Positions 27,001-37,629 are shown, counted from the stretch's first letter. The stretch: DNA of 64,000 nt from Methanobrevibacter sp. TLL-48-HuF1 (GCF_023617305.1 NZ_CP081485.1:248001-312000); one strand, 5' to 3'. A program made the numbers and translations. Notes: generated by a model not told the origin, from the sequence alone.

Positions 27001-30000
27001 ACAGTACGTTTAACAGGATCCCAAACACCCTTATCAGAAGCACTTACAAAGGTCAAACCTTCACCAAGCCTATCAACAATAACAACATTGTTTGCATCAC
27101 CAATACCATCATTAGAAACAGTAACAGTATAAGTCACATTATCCCCGAAATTAGGATTAGCAACATTAACTGTTTTATCAGGAATAATCTCAGGAACAGT
27201 CACATTAACACCAGCAGTCTTATTACCAACAACTAAAGAATTAGAAACATTTCCATAACCACTAACAGTAGCATTAACAGTAAAGACTTTACTTTCACCT
27301 TTAGCTAAATCAACAATCCAAGTAACAGTACGTGTATTTTCATCATATACTCCACCATCTGAAGCACTAACGAAAACTAAACCTTCACCTAAAACATCAC
27401 GAACAACAACAGCTTTAGCATCACCAATACCAACATTAGAAACGCTAACAGTATAAGTCACATCATCACCGAAATTAGGATTAGCAACATTAACTGTTTT
27501 ATCAGGATTAATCTCAGGAACAGTCACATTAACACCAGCAGTCTTATTACCAACAACTAATGAATTAGAAACATTTCCATAACCACTAACAGTAGCATTT
27601 ACATAGAAAGTTCTACTTTCTCCTTTAGCTAAATCAACAATCCAAGTAACAGTACGTTTAACAGGATCCCAAACACCATTATCAGAAGCACTTACAAAGG
27701 TCAAACCTTCACCAAGCCTATCAACAATAACAACATTGTTTGCATCACCAATACCATCATTAGAAACAGTAACAGTATAAGTCACATTATCACCGAAATT
27801 AGGATTAGCAACATTAACTGTTTTATCAGGAATAATCTCAGGAACAGTCACATTAACAGAAGCTGTCTTATTACCAACAACTAAAGAATTAGAAACATTT
27901 CCATAACCACTAACAGTAGCATTAACAGTAAATACTTTACTTTCTCCTTTAGCCAAATCAACAATCCAAGTAACAGTACGTTTAACAGGATCCCAAACAC
28001 CATTATCCGAAGCACTTACAAAGGTTAAACCTTCACCAAGTCTATCAACAATAACAACATTGTTTGCATCACCAATACCATCATTAGAAACAGTAACAGT
28101 ATAAGTCACATCATCACCGAAATTAGGATTAGCAACATTAACTGTTTTATCAGGATTAATCTCAGGAACAGTCACATCAGCAGAAGCACTTTTATCCCCA
28201 ACAAATACATTGTTAGATAAAACACCATAAGCTTCAGCAACAGCAATTACATGGAAAATTTTAGATTCACCTTTAGCCAAATCAACAATCCAGATAATAG
28301 TGCGACTATCTTCATCCCAAGTATACTCACCAGTAGCTGAAACAAATTTAAGACCTTCACCTAAAACATCTTTGACAACTATATTATTAGCATCACCAAT
28401 ACCATCATTAGTAACTTTAATAGTGTAATCTACCTTATCGCCAAAGTTAGGATTAGTAATATTAACTGTTTTAGCAGGAGTAATTTCAGGAACAGACACA
28501 TCAGCAGAAGCACTTTTATCCCCAACAGATACAATGTTGGTTAAAACACCATACTCATCAGCAACAGCAGTTACAGTCAAATCAATAAAACTGCCTGCAT
28601 CAATGTCAACTATCCAGGTAACAGTATGAGTAGCTGCATCATAAACACCATTATTAGAAGAACCGACATATTTCAATCCTTTATCCAAATGATCCACAAC
28701 AACTACATTCTTAGCATCAACAATTCCATTATTGGTAACAGTAACAGTGTAAGTTACAGTATCGCCGAAATTAGGATTTTCAACATCAACAGACTTACCC
28801 GGAATAATTTCAGGCACTGCAATATTTACAGAACTTGATTTGTCTCCAACAACAACAGTATTAAGTATGTTTCCATAAGCTGAAACAGTAGCAATCACAT
28901 TAAATACTTTAAATTCACCTTTAGCCAAATCAACAGTCCAAGTAACAGTACGTTTAAAAGGATTCCAAACACCATTATCAGAAGCACTTACAAAGGTTAA
29001 TCCTTCATTTAAAGTATCAACGACAACAACCTGTTTAGCATCACCAACACCATTATTGCTAACTGTGATAGTGTATTCCACTTTATCGCCAAAGTTAGGA
29101 TTAGTAATATTAACTGTTTTATCAGGAGTGATTTCAGGAACAATCACATCAACAGACGCAGTTTTATCTCCAACAGTTACATCATTAGTTAAAACACCAT
29201 ACTCATCAGCAACAGCAGTTACAGTCAAGTCAAGTGAACTGTCTGCATCAATGTCAACTATCCAGGTAACAGTATGAGTAGCTGCATCATAAACACCATT
29301 ATTGGAGGAACTGACATATTTCAATCCTTTATCCAAATGATCCACAACAACTACATGTTTAGCATCAACAATACCATTATTGGTAACAGTAACAGTATAA
29401 GTTACAGTATCACCGAAATTAGGATTTTCAACATCAACAGACTTACCCGGAATAATTTCAGGAACAGTCACATCAGCAGAAGCACTTTTATCTCCAACAG
29501 ATACAATGTTGGTTAAAACACCATAAGCTTCAGCAACAGCAGTCACATAGAAAGTTTGAGACTCACCATTAACCAAATCAACAATCCATGTAACAGTATT
29601 AGTAGATTCATCAAAAGTATACTTACCAGTAGCTTTAACAAATTTCAATCCTTTATCAAGAGTATCTCTAACAACAACCTGTTTAGCATCACCAACACCA
29701 TTATTGGTAACAGTAACAGTATAAGTTACAGTATCACCGAAATTAGGATTTTCAACATCAACAGACTTACCCGGAATAATTTCAGGAACAGTCACATCAG
29801 CAGAAGCGCTTTTATCTCCAACAGATACAATGTTGGTTAAAACACCATAAGCTTCAGCAACAGCAGTTACAGTCAAGTCAAGTGAACTGTCTGCATCAAT
29901 GTCAACTATCCAGGTAACAGTATGAGTAGCTGCATCATAAACACCATTATTGGAGGAACTGACATATTTCAATCCTTTATCCAAATGATCCACAACAACT

Positions 30001-33000
30001 ACATTCTTAGCATCAACAACAGCACTGTTGAAAACAGAAACGAAATAGGTTATTTCTTCACCGAAATTAGGATTAGTAATTTCAACTTTTTTAATTGGAG
30101 TAATTTCAGGCACTGTAATATTTTTAGTAAATGACTTGTTTCCTACAACTACTGTGTTATTTATGTTTCCATATGCTTCAACAGTAGCATTTACACTAAA
30201 TACAACACTTTCACCAGCATCCAGATCAACAATCCATGTAATGGTTCTTGTAACTTCATCATATTTACCGTTATGGCTTGCATTAATGAATTTTAAACCT
30301 TTACCAAGAGTATCAACTATGACAACTTGTTTTGCAGCTGTATTTGCATTATTGTTAACAGTTACAGTGTATTCAACTGTATCTCCAAAGTTAGGAGTTG
30401 TATTGTTAACATCTTTAGTAGGAATAATTTCAGGTATATCTACATTTACAATAGCTGTTTTATTACCAACAGTTACTTCATTGGTTACATCTGTGTATCC
30501 GACGATTTTAGCAACAACAGTAAATGTTTTAGTTTCTCCAGAAGCCAGGTTAACTTTCCAGGTAATTGTATTGGTTTTATTATCATAGTTACCAGTAGAA
30601 CTGATATATTCTAAACCTTTACCAAGAGTATCAACAATAACTACATCAGCAGCATTTCCATCTCCTTCATTTTTAACAGTAACGGTATAAGTTACAGTAT
30701 CACCGAAATTAGGATTTTCATTGTCTACTGTTTTGTTCGGAGTAATTTCAGGTACAGTTACATTTTTACTGAATGTTTTGTTACCGACAACTAAAGAGTT
30801 AGTTACATTACCATAATTGATAACAGTAGCTACAACATTAAATGTTTCTGTTTTACCTGCTGCTACATCAACAATCCATGTAATAGTGTTAGTAGCTTCA
30901 TCAAAGGTGTAATTACCAGTAGCTGAAACAAATTTAAGACCTTTACCTAAAACATCATGAACAACAACTGCTTTAGCATCTGCATTTCCGCCATTAGTGA
31001 CTGTTACAGTATATGTTACATTGTCACCAAAGTTAGGATTTTCAATGTCTGCAGTTTTGTCAGGAATAATTTCAGGAACATTTACATCTACAGAAGCACT
31101 TTTATCTCCAACAGATACAATATTGGTTAAAACACCATATTCATTAGCAGCAGCAGTTACAGTCAAATCAAATGAACTGTCTGCAGCAATATCAATTACC
31201 CATGTAACAGTATGAGTAGCTGCATCATAAACACCATTATGAGAAGAACTGATATATTTCAATCCTTTAACTAAATGGTCTACAACAACAACATTTTTAG
31301 CATCTGCTTTACCAATGTTATTAACAGTAATTGTGTAATCTATGCTATCACCAAAGTTAGGAGCTTTATTATTAGCATCTTTACTTGGGATAATTTCAGG
31401 AACATTAACATCTACAGCAGAGGTTTTATTACCTACAACTAAAGAGTTGGTTACATTCCCATATCCGATTACTTTAGCAACTACTTTAAATGATTTGGTT
31501 TCACCTGAATTTAGATTAACAGTCCATGTAATAGTACGGGTAATCGGATTATATACTCCTCCGTCTGCTGAAATAAGTTCTAAACCTTCACCTAAAACAT
31601 CACGAACAGCTACATTGACAGCATTGGATTTGCCGACATTTGTAATGTTAACAGTGTATGTTACTTCATCACCAAAGTTAGGATTTTCAATGTCTGCAGT
31701 TTTGTTAGGAATAATTTCAGGAACTGTAATGTTTACAGAACTTGTTTTATTTCCGACAGTTACATTGTTGGTTAAAACACCGTAATCTTCAACAATAACC
31801 TTAATAGTTAAATCAACATGACCTTTAGCATTAACATCTACAATCCAGGTTACAGTACGGGTAAGTTCATCATAAACACCACCATAATTAGCTTCAATGA
31901 ACTTGAAACCAGGAGCAAGAATATCTTTTACAACAACATTCTTAGCATCAGCAGCACCATCGTTAGAAACAACAATAGTATAAGTTACATTGTCGCCAAA
32001 ATTAGGGTTTTTGTTATCTGCAGTTTTATTTGGAGTAATTTCAGGAACATTAACGTTTATTTTAGAAGTTTTATTGCCTACAGCTAAAGAGTTGGTTACA
32101 TTACCATACCCTACCACAGTAGCTACAACATTTAATGTTTTGGTTTTGCCTGCAGCCAAATCAACAATCCAAGTAACAGTGTTGGTTTTTTCATCCCAAA
32201 CACCACCATCTGAAGAACTGACATATTTAAGGCCGTTACCTAATTGGTCAACAATGACAACCTGACTAGCATCCACATCACCGTCATTAGTAACAGTAAC
32301 AGTGTAGGTTACATTGTCACCAAAGTTAGCATCAGTTACATTAGCTGTTTTATCAGGGATAATTTCCGGAACTGCAATATCTACAGAACTTGTTTTATCT
32401 CCAACAGTCACCCTGTTAACTAAAACGCCGTAATCTTCCACAGTAACATTTACTTTTAATTCTACAGTTTTATCTGCATCAATATCCAAAGTCCATGTTA
32501 CAGTATGTGTATTTTCATCATAAACACCATTATAATTAGCTCCAAGGAATTTAAGACCTTTCGCAAGAGTATCTGTTATTACAACTTGTTTTGCATCACT
32601 AATGCCGTCATTAGAAACAACAATAGTATAAGCTACATTTTCACCGAAGTTAGGAGTTGTATTGTTAACATCTTTTTTAGGAGTAATTTCAGGTACATCC
32701 ACATTTTTAAAGATTGTTTTATTTCCAACAACAACTTTGTTAGATATATTTCCATAGCCTGAAACAGTAGCTTCAACAGTGAATGTTTTTACTTCGTTTT
32801 TAGCTAAATCAACAATCCATGTAATAGTACGGGTAATCGGATCATATTGACCGTTATCACTAATATCAGTAACGGTTAATCCGTTCCCAACAACATCCTT
32901 AACAATAACATTATTAGCTTCAAATTCGCCATTGGTAACAGTGACAGTATATGATACTTTATCACCGAAGTTAGGTGAATCATTATCAATAGTTTTATCA

Positions 33001-35906
33001 GGAGTAATTTCAGGAACAGTTACATTTCTTATAACAGTATTGTCTCCAACAGTAACTGTATTGTTTAAAACACCATAAGCATCTACAGTAGCATATACAT
33101 AGAATGTTAAGTTTTGACCTACAGCTAAACCATCAATATTCCATGTAACAGTACGTGTGGTAGAATCATATTCATAATTACCACTAGCACCAGTAAATAT
33201 TAAACCTTTATCAAGAGTATCTGTTAAAGTTACATCAGCAGTAATCTTACCAACATTACTTACCACTATTGTATATTTAACTTTATCACCATAGTTAGGG
33301 TTTGTAACATTTACATCCTTTGTAGGAACTACCTTAGGCAGTTCTTGTATGTATATGGTTTTAGTAGCTACATTGTTACTTATGTTAGTATCTTCAGTAC
33401 TGTTTACTGCATTAACAGTCAGAGTAACAGTACCGAGACTTGTAGTTTTTGTTTTAACTTTAAGAGTAACAACTTCATTTTTGGCTAATTTTCCTATTTT
33501 CCATATACCTGTAGCTACATCAAAAGTACCTTTTGAAGGAGTAAAACCAACAATATCATCAAGTTTAATTCCATTTACATAACAATAATTGTCAGTATGC
33601 GGACCATGGTTAGTTAAACTAATAGTCCATTCAACTTCCTCGTCCAATCCATAATAATTTTTATCAGTTGTAATATCAACATCCAAATCAACAAAACCAA
33701 CTACTTCAAAATTAGTTTCATTTTTGATAGCTTTATAGAAGAGATCTTCAGGATGTTCTGCTTTAATGGTATAATTACCAGGAGCAAGACCGCTTAATGA
33801 AAACCTGACATCACCATAAATTGAAGAGATTAAAGTTTCATTGTAAATAATGTTTCCGTCTTCATCATAAATAACAATCGGATTGATTGACTGAGTATTT
33901 TCACGTTCATCCCTATAGATTAAAGTACCGTTTTTACTGTTTTCCACACCATCAACCGGATGAAGTTCATCTGCTCCGGTTGTTCTGTTCATGATTGTTC
34001 CGTTTACATTAAATAAGTAAGTTACATTATCAAATGAAATATCATTAAGCTGACCTACATGATGTATTGCATTTGCAATATTGTTTCCACCAATAATCAC
34101 TACAGTAACATTAACAGTTACTCCATAAGGATTTTTCGGATTTTGAACAATAATAGGCAATGCATAAGTATAAGCCTGGTTTCTGTAAAATACAATATTT
34201 TTAAGAGAAGCTACACCGTCTACAAATAAAGCAGAACCGTTAACAGCTGTATTATATCTGAATATTGCATTATCATAAGTTACATTATTACCCATAGTAT
34301 ATATAGCTCCACCTAAACCAGTATTTAAATCATTGTTAAATGGATTAGCATGGTTGGAGTAGAACTGTGAATTGGTTACTTTTATATGACTTCCTTTTAC
34401 ACCTATAGCTCCTGCATCACCTTCTACAGTGTTATTTGCAAAGTAAGAACTGTCTATATTAACATTATTTCCACTGATTCCTAAAGCTCCTGCTTGAGAT
34501 TTTGAAACACCATCAGAAATAGCTTTATTTCCTATAAAAGTAGCGTTCAAAACATTAACATAACTTCCTTCCACCCTCACAGCACCTGCGAAGTGTGCAG
34601 AATTATTTACAAATGTTGCATTTTGAATTTTAACATTATTTCCTTTTACATAAATAGCTCCAGCATAATTTTTAGCAGAGTTATTTCCAAAATTAGAATT
34701 TAAAACAGTTATTCCATCATCAACAACATAAACAGCTCCACCATTATCAGCAGCTTTATTTGATAGGAATGTGGAGTTATCTACAGTTATATCATTACCA
34801 TGAGTAGTAATAGCACCACCGATAGGTGCAGCGTTTCCTTCAAAATAAGAATTTGAAATTTTTACATTTTGACCTGTAGTACCGTCATATCCGGTAGAGA
34901 TTGCACCACCAAAACCGGTTGCAGTGTTGTTAATAAAGATACAATCTTTCAATTCACCGTTTGCATGGAAAGTGGTAGCCGCTCCCCTATATGCAATATT
35001 GCCTATAAAAGTACAGTTATAAACAGTACTTCCCGGTCTGAAACAAAGTGCACCTGCATGAGAGTTATTAACATCCGAATTTGCATGATTATATTCGAAT
35101 GTACAATTAGAAACTGTACCCAATACCTGTAATGCAGCACCAAAGGCATTTCCCTTTGTTGATGTGGCATAATTGTTCATAAATTTAGTGTTACTTACTT
35201 TATTGCTGCTGGAACCAACAATTGTAATTCCAATAGCCATTGCCCCTATAGAAGAAACATAATTATCACGAACAATACAGTCAGTCATTGACCCGTCAAA
35301 ACTTGCAGTTCTGACAACATAACTATTTGTTACAGTATTGTAAGTACTGGTAGCTTTATTGTTAACCAAAGTACAACGAGATAATGTTACTGTATTTTCT
35401 GAATATAATGCAGAATGAACATCTCCTCTTGAGCTAGATGATGCTTCACAGTTACTGATAACACAGTTTTCCAAAACAAGATTAGAACCTGAACTGTAAA
35501 CACCAGCACCATTTGCATCACGTCCTGAATATTTACCATTAGTTATTATAATGTTCTTCAGAGTTATGCTGCTGGCTCCAATGTTAAACACACGGGAACT
35601 TGATTTTGCATCTAATGTAGACATTTCATTACCAGTTCCACCTTTGTTTGGATTAATAGAACCGTCAATAGTAATCTTATCTTTATTAGAAAACCATCCG
35701 CCAGCTACAGAAATCTCACTGCCGGATCCTGTGAACGTGTGATTGTTTAAATAAATTGTATCACCAGACTGAGCCTGATTTATTCCATTCTGAACATCGC
35801 TAAATGTTCCATCATTATTTATATCAATGTCTGCTGCAGAACTAGCTCCAATTATTAATAAGAATAATAAAGCCGATCCAACAACAGCAAATATCTTTTT
35901 AACCAT
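24051..35906 (-). CDS. Giant adhesin-like surface protein: beta-helix, about 27 DUF11 repeats, LPNTG-type C-terminal anchor
   Basis: 3,951 residues. The signal peptide is MVKKIFAVVGSALLFLLIIG. A beta-helix of about 600 residues has many NNxAxxxGGAI turns. A non-repeat bridge leads into DUF11-type beta-sandwich repeats of about 108 residues. Each runs from VPEIxPxKxV through NPNFGDxVTYTVxVxN and TVTWIVDL to VGNKT. I count 26 (V/I)PEI-headed units plus one preceding variant, with more divergent units at each end. The C-terminus is SLPNTG, a hydrophobic stretch and SRKRKL, the layout of a sortase signal. GGTGA precedes the ATG. It is probably displayed on the cell surface; the ligand is unknown. 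Expression control may involve the C8 tract upstream. Confidence 0.92.
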   Translation of the reverse strand: MVKKIFAVVGSALLFLLIIGASSAADIDINNDGTFSDVQNGINQAQSGDTIYLNNHTFTGSGSEISVAGGWFSNKDKITIDGSINPNKGGTGNEMSTLDAKSSSRVFNIGASSITLKNIIITNGKYSGRDANGAGVYSSGSNLVLENCVISNCEASSSSRGDVHSALYSENTVTLSRCTLVNNKATSTYNTVTNSYVVRTASFDGSMTDCIVRDNYVSSIGAMAIGITIVGSSSNKVSNTKFMNNYATSTKGNAFGAALQVLGTVSNCTFEYNHANSDVNNSHAGALCFRPGSTVYNCTFIGNIAYRGAATTFHANGELKDCIFINNTATGFGGAISTGYDGTTGQNVKISNSYFEGNAAPIGGAITTHGNDITVDNSTFLSNKAADNGGAVYVVDDGITVLNSNFGNNSAKNYAGAIYVKGNNVKIQNATFVNNSAHFAGAVRVEGSYVNVLNATFIGNKAISDGVSKSQAGALGISGNNVNIDSSYFANNTVEGDAGAIGVKGSHIKVTNSQFYSNHANPFNNDLNTGLGGAIYTMGNNVTYDNAIFRYNTAVNGSALFVDGVASLKNIVFYRNQAYTYALPIIVQNPKNPYGVTVNVTVVIIGGNNIANAIHHVGQLNDISFDNVTYLFNVNGTIMNRTTGADELHPVDGVENSKNGTLIYRDERENTQSINPIVIYDEDGNIIYNETLISSIYGDVRFSLSGLAPGNYTIKAEHPEDLFYKAIKNETNFEVVGFVDLDVDITTDKNYYGLDEEVEWTISLTNHGPHTDNYCYVNGIKLDDIVGFTPSKGTFDVATGIWKIGKLAKNEVVTLKVKTKTTSLGTVTLTVNAVNSTEDTNISNNVATKTIYIQELPKVVPTKDVNVTNPNYGDKVKYTIVVSNVGKITADVTLTDTLDKGLIFTGASGNYEYDSTTRTVTWNIDGLAVGQNLTFYVYATVDAYGVLNNTVTVGDNTVIRNVTVPEITPDKTIDNDSPNFGDKVSYTVTVTNGEFEANNVIVKDVVGNGLTVTDISDNGQYDPITRTITWIVDLAKNEVKTFTVEATVSGYGNISNKVVVGNKTIFKNVDVPEITPKKDVNNTTPNFGENVAYTIVVSNDGISDAKQVVITDTLAKGLKFLGANYNGVYDENTHTVTWTLDIDADKTVELKVNVTVEDYGVLVNRVTVGDKTSSVDIAVPEIIPDKTANVTDANFGDNVTYTVTVTNDGDVDASQVVIVDQLGNGLKYVSSSDGGVWDEKTNTVTWIVDLAAGKTKTLNVVATVVGYGNVTNSLAVGNKTSKINVNVPEITPNKTADNKNPNFGDNVTYTIVVSNDGAADAKNVVVKDILAPGFKFIEANYGGVYDELTRTVTWIVDVNAKGHVDLTIKVIVEDYGVLTNNVTVGNKTSSVNITVPEIIPNKTADIENPNFGDEVTYTVNITNVGKSNAVNVAVRDVLGEGLELISADGGVYNPITRTITWTVNLNSGETKSFKVVAKVIGYGNVTNSLVVGNKTSAVDVNVPEIIPSKDANNKAPNFGDSIDYTITVNNIGKADAKNVVVVDHLVKGLKYISSSHNGVYDAATHTVTWVIDIAADSSFDLTVTAAANEYGVLTNIVSVGDKSASVDVNVPEIIPDKTADIENPNFGDNVTYTVTVTNGGNADAKAVVVHDVLGKGLKFVSATGNYTFDEATNTITWIVDVAAGKTETFNVVATVINYGNVTNSLVVGNKTFSKNVTVPEITPNKTVDNENPNFGDTVTYTVTVKNEGDGNAADVVIVDTLGKGLEYISSTGNYDNKTNTITWKVNLASGETKTFTVVAKIVGYTDVTNEVTVGNKTAIVNVDIPEIIPTKDVNNTTPNFGDTVEYTVTVNNNANTAAKQVVIVDTLGKGLKFINASHNGKYDEVTRTITWIVDLDAGESVVFSVNATVEAYGNINNTVVVGNKSFTKNITVPEITPIKKVEITNPNFGEEITYFVSVFNSAVVDAKNVVVVDHLDKGLKYVSSSNNGVYDAATHTVTWIVDIDADSSLDLTVTAVAEAYGVLTNIVSVGDKSASADVTVPEIIPGKSVDVENPNFGDTVTYTVTVTNNGVGDAKQVVVRDTLDKGLKFVKATGKYTFDESTNTVTWIVDLVNGESQTFYVTAVAEAYGVLTNIVSVGDKSASADVTVPEIIPGKSVDVENPNFGDTVTYTVTVTNNGIVDAKHVVVVDHLDKGLKYVSSSNNGVYDAATHTVTWIVDIDADSSLDLTVTAVADEYGVLTNDVTVGDKTASVDVIVPEITPDKTVNITNPNFGDKVEYTITVSNNGVGDAKQVVVVDTLNEGLTFVSASDNGVWNPFKRTVTWTVDLAKGEFKVFNVIATVSAYGNILNTVVVGDKSSSVNIAVPEIIPGKSVDVENPNFGDTVTYTVTVTNNGIVDAKNVVVVDHLDKGLKYVGSSNNGVYDAATHTVTWIVDIDAGSFIDLTVTAVADEYGVLTNIVSVGDKSASADVSVPEITPAKTVNITNPNFGDKVDYTIKVTNDGIGDANNIVVKDVLGEGLKFVSATGEYTWDEDSRTIIWIVDLAKGESKIFHVIAVAEAYGVLSNNVFVGDKSASADVTVPEINPDKTVNVANPNFGDDVTYTVTVSNDGIGDANNVVIVDRLGEGLTFVSASDNGVWDPVKRTVTWIVDLAKGESKVFTVNATVSGYGNVSNSLVVGNKTASVNVTVPEIIPDKTVNVANPNFGDNVTYTVTVSNDGIGDANNVVIVDRLGEGLTFVSASDNGVWDPVKRTVTWIVDLAKGESRTFYVNATVSGYGNVSNSLVVGNKTAGVNVTVPEINPDKTVNVANPNFGDDVTYTVSVSNVGIGDAKAVVVRDVLGEGLVFVSASDGGVYDENTRTVTWIVDLAKGESKVFTVNATVSGYGNVSNSLVVGNKTAGVNVTVPEIIPDKTVNVANPNFGDNVTYTVTVSNDGIGDANNVVIVDRLGEGLTFVSASDKGVWDPVKRTVTWIVDLAKGESRTFYVNATVDAYGNVSNSLVVGNKTAGVNVTVPEINPNKTVSIENPNFGDNVTYTVSVSNDGIGDAKAVVVRDVLGEGLVFVSASDGGVYDETTRTVTWIVDLAKGESKVFTVNATVSGYGNVSNSLVVGNKTAGVNVTVPEIIPDKTVNVVNPNFGDNVTYTVSVSNVGIGDAEGVVVRDVLGEGLVFVSASDGGVYDENTRTVTWIVDLAKGESKVFTVNTTVSGYGNVSNSLVVGNKTAGVNVTVPEIIPDKTVNVANPNFGDNVTYTVTVSNDGIGDANNVVIVDRLGEGLTFVSASDKGVWDPVKRTVTWIVDLAKGESRTFYVNATVDAYGSVSNSLVVGNKTASVNVTVPEINPNKTANIENPNFGDNVTYTVTVTNDGIGDANNVVVKDTLGKGLIFISATGNYTFDEATNTITWIVDLAKCESKTFKVNATVSEYGNVTNTVIVGNKTFNKNVTVPEINPNKTVNNEIPNFGDNVTYTVRVTNDGIGDANNVVVCDILGKGLKFLNADGNFTYDEKTGTITWIVDLAKGETKTFNVNVTVLSYGDLSNKVVVGNKTVIKNITVPEINPGKEINIEVPNFGDNVTYTVIVNNTGKVNATNVVVADKLGEGLTFVNASDGGVYNETTRTITWIINLTAGETKYLYVNTTVSAYGNITNSVIVGNKTFNKNVTVPEIIPVKEVNSSDIHIEDEITYTIAVSNPGKTNATNIVIKDVLPEGLKFINASNGGVYDPATGIITWIVNITANSTVDLTVVANVTKSGNITNTVNVGNKTANCTIESKDIADLEIHIVADKSEIYIGDSVVCTVTVINNGPSDAINIIANVLVPNTLSIISYNATKGTFDITSGKWYVGNLTNGEKVVLTFVAKALNEDNSTVYVNVTSETFEVILENNYDNVTVKVLKKAAPIGPDKPVHPDDSSSADDGSSSDAGSESVSLPNTGNPLAILLLCILSVIFAGSRKRKL
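24930..33330 (-). repeat. Tandem 324-bp coding repeats (DUF11 units) with higher-order duplication
   Basis: The DUF11 units are 324 bp each. Between about 25.9 and 28.2 kb neighbouring units are almost identical at DNA level. A block beginning ACAGGATCCCAAACACCCTT occurs at 26041 and again at 27013, exactly three units (972 bp) apart. Around 28.5-29.2 kb another block recurs at 648 bp (two units). This indicates recent expansion by unequal recombination, so copy number may vary between strains. Confidence 0.85.
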
Positions 35907-36342
35907 TTTATCAACTCACCAATTATAGAATTCAAAAAATTTTCTCATGTAAATTATTATGTGAACATGAAAATTCTACAGGATTATATTTGGAACATAT
36001 GATGTATATATGTTTCTATTCAGCTATACAAAATATTATAATTAAAAAAGTTAATTATATGAAGCATTATAAATAACCTCAATCAATTAAACAATATATA
36101 ATTTCCCCCCCCAATATGACAAAAATACCATACATAATCAGTTTTAACTGCATATTATTCAAAATAACAATAATATTCAATTATGTTATAGCTAAAAAAT
36201 ATGAAAAATAATTATGAAATGTTTAACAAAAAAGATAATGCATATAAAATTCGTTCAGAATATTAAGTTCACCTAATAATCCATAAATTATACCCTAATT
36301 AATTAAATAATTGATTAACAAAAATAAAAGTTGAGGAATAAT
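35907..36342. promoter_or_regulatory. Divergent intergenic region with a C8 homopolymer beside a TATA-like box
   Basis: This 436-bp gap separates the giant adhesin (minus) from metY (plus). It holds a run of eight C at 36105-36112, rare in such AT-rich DNA, abutting TATATAATTT (36095-36104). Read toward the adhesin this is G8 directly upstream of an AAATTATATATTG box. No open frame or RNA gene is visible. GAGG precedes the metY ATG. The promoter role is inferred. Confidence 0.45.
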
Positions 36343-37629
36343 ATGAATAAACAAAGAAAATACAAACAACGAACTCTGGAAGTTCATGCAGGTGAAAAAG
36401 TGGATCCTGTTACCGGCGCCAGAGCTACACCTATATACCATACCAGCTCATATGCTTTTGAAAGTGCTGAAAAAGCTAAAAAATTATATGCTCTTGAAGA
36501 AGAAGGTTATCTATACACCAGAATATCAAATCCTACATTAGATGTTTTGGAAAAAAGAGTGGCTGCAATTGAAGGAGGTGTTGGAGCTCTTTCACAGTCA
36601 ACAGGTATGAGTGCAATTTTACTGGCTATTTTAAATATAGCTAACTCAGGAGATGAAATTGTAGCATCAAATAATCTTTACGGAGGTACATTTACATTAT
36701 TTAAAAATACCATGCCTAACTGGGGAATCAAAGTAAATTTCGTACCTACACATGATCTGGAAGCTTATGAAAATGCAATAAATGAAAATACCAAAGCAAT
36801 TTACTGCGAATCTATAGGCAATCCGAAATTAGACATTCCTGATTTTGAAGAAATAGCTAAAATAGCTCATAAGCATGATTTGCCTTTGATTGTTGATAAT
36901 ACTTCAGCTATTACAATGATCAGGCCTTTGGAACATGGTGCAGATATTGTTGTTCATTCTGCCACTAAATTCTTATCAGGAACCGGAACCAGCATGGGTG
37001 GAGTTATTGTTGATGGAGGTACTTTTAACTGGGCAAATGGTAAATTTCCACAGTTCACTACACCAGATCCAGCATATCATGGTTTAATTTATAGTGAAGC
37101 TTTTGGAAATAAAGCCTACATCACCAAAGCCCGTGTGCATTTAATGAAAGATTTAGGTACTGTTTTAAGTCCGATTAATGCATTTTTAATCCTGCAAAGT
37201 ATTGAATCTCTCTCCTTAAGAGTTAATCAGCACTGTAAAAATGCTTTGGAAATAGCTAAATTTCTGCAAAATCATGAAGCTGTTTCCTGGGTTAATTATC
37301 CTGGTCTTGAAGATAATGAAAACCATGAAATGGCTGAAAAATACTTAAACGGCAATTATGGTGGAATTGTTGGTTTTGGAATTAAAGGTGGCTTGGAAGA
37401 AGGTAAGAAGTTTATTGAAAGTGTTGAGCTTTTAAGTCATGTAGCTAATATCGGTGATGCAAAATCTTTAGTTATTCATCCGGCCAGTACCACTCATTCC
37501 AATATGAGTGAAAAAGAACAGCTTGAAGGGGGAATTACACCCGACTTTATCAGAATGTCTGTAGGTATTGAAGATGCTGAAGATTTGATAGCTGATATTG
37601 ACCAGGCATTAAAAAAAGCAGTTAGCTAG
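36343..37629 (+). CDS. metY: O-acetylhomoserine sulfhydrylase (aminocarboxypropyltransferase)
   Basis: A PLP enzyme that makes homocysteine from O-acetylhomoserine and sulfide. The Cys/Met-metabolism family signatures are present: GARATPIYHTSSYAFES, YTRISNPTLDVLEKR, the Asp in LIVDNTSA and the PLP Lys in VVHSATKFLSGTGTSMGG. The 428-residue length is typical of MetY rather than the shorter MetB/MetC group. The ATG at 36343 follows GAGGAATAAT; a TTG 12 bp earlier is less likely. It is convergent with metX, which makes its substrate. The two stops share one hairpin. Confidence 0.92.
   Translation: MNKQRKYKQRTLEVHAGEKVDPVTGARATPIYHTSSYAFESAEKAKKLYALEEEGYLYTRISNPTLDVLEKRVAAIEGGVGALSQSTGMSAILLAILNIANSGDEIVASNNLYGGTFTLFKNTMPNWGIKVNFVPTHDLEAYENAINENTKAIYCESIGNPKLDIPDFEEIAKIAHKHDLPLIVDNTSAITMIRPLEHGADIVVHSATKFLSGTGTSMGGVIVDGGTFNWANGKFPQFTTPDPAYHGLIYSEAFGNKAYITKARVHLMKDLGTVLSPINAFLILQSIESLSLRVNQHCKNALEIAKFLQNHEAVSWVNYPGLEDNENHEMAEKYLNGNYGGIVGFGIKGGLEEGKKFIESVELLSHVANIGDAKSLVIHPASTTHSNMSEKEQLEGGITPDFIRMSVGIEDAEDLIADIDQALKKAVS

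Noticed and set aside
24268-35742. Many plus-strand open frames opposite the giant adhesin gene
   Set aside because: They recur with the DUF11 repeat period and lack ribosome-binding sites; they are antisense shadows of the repeats.
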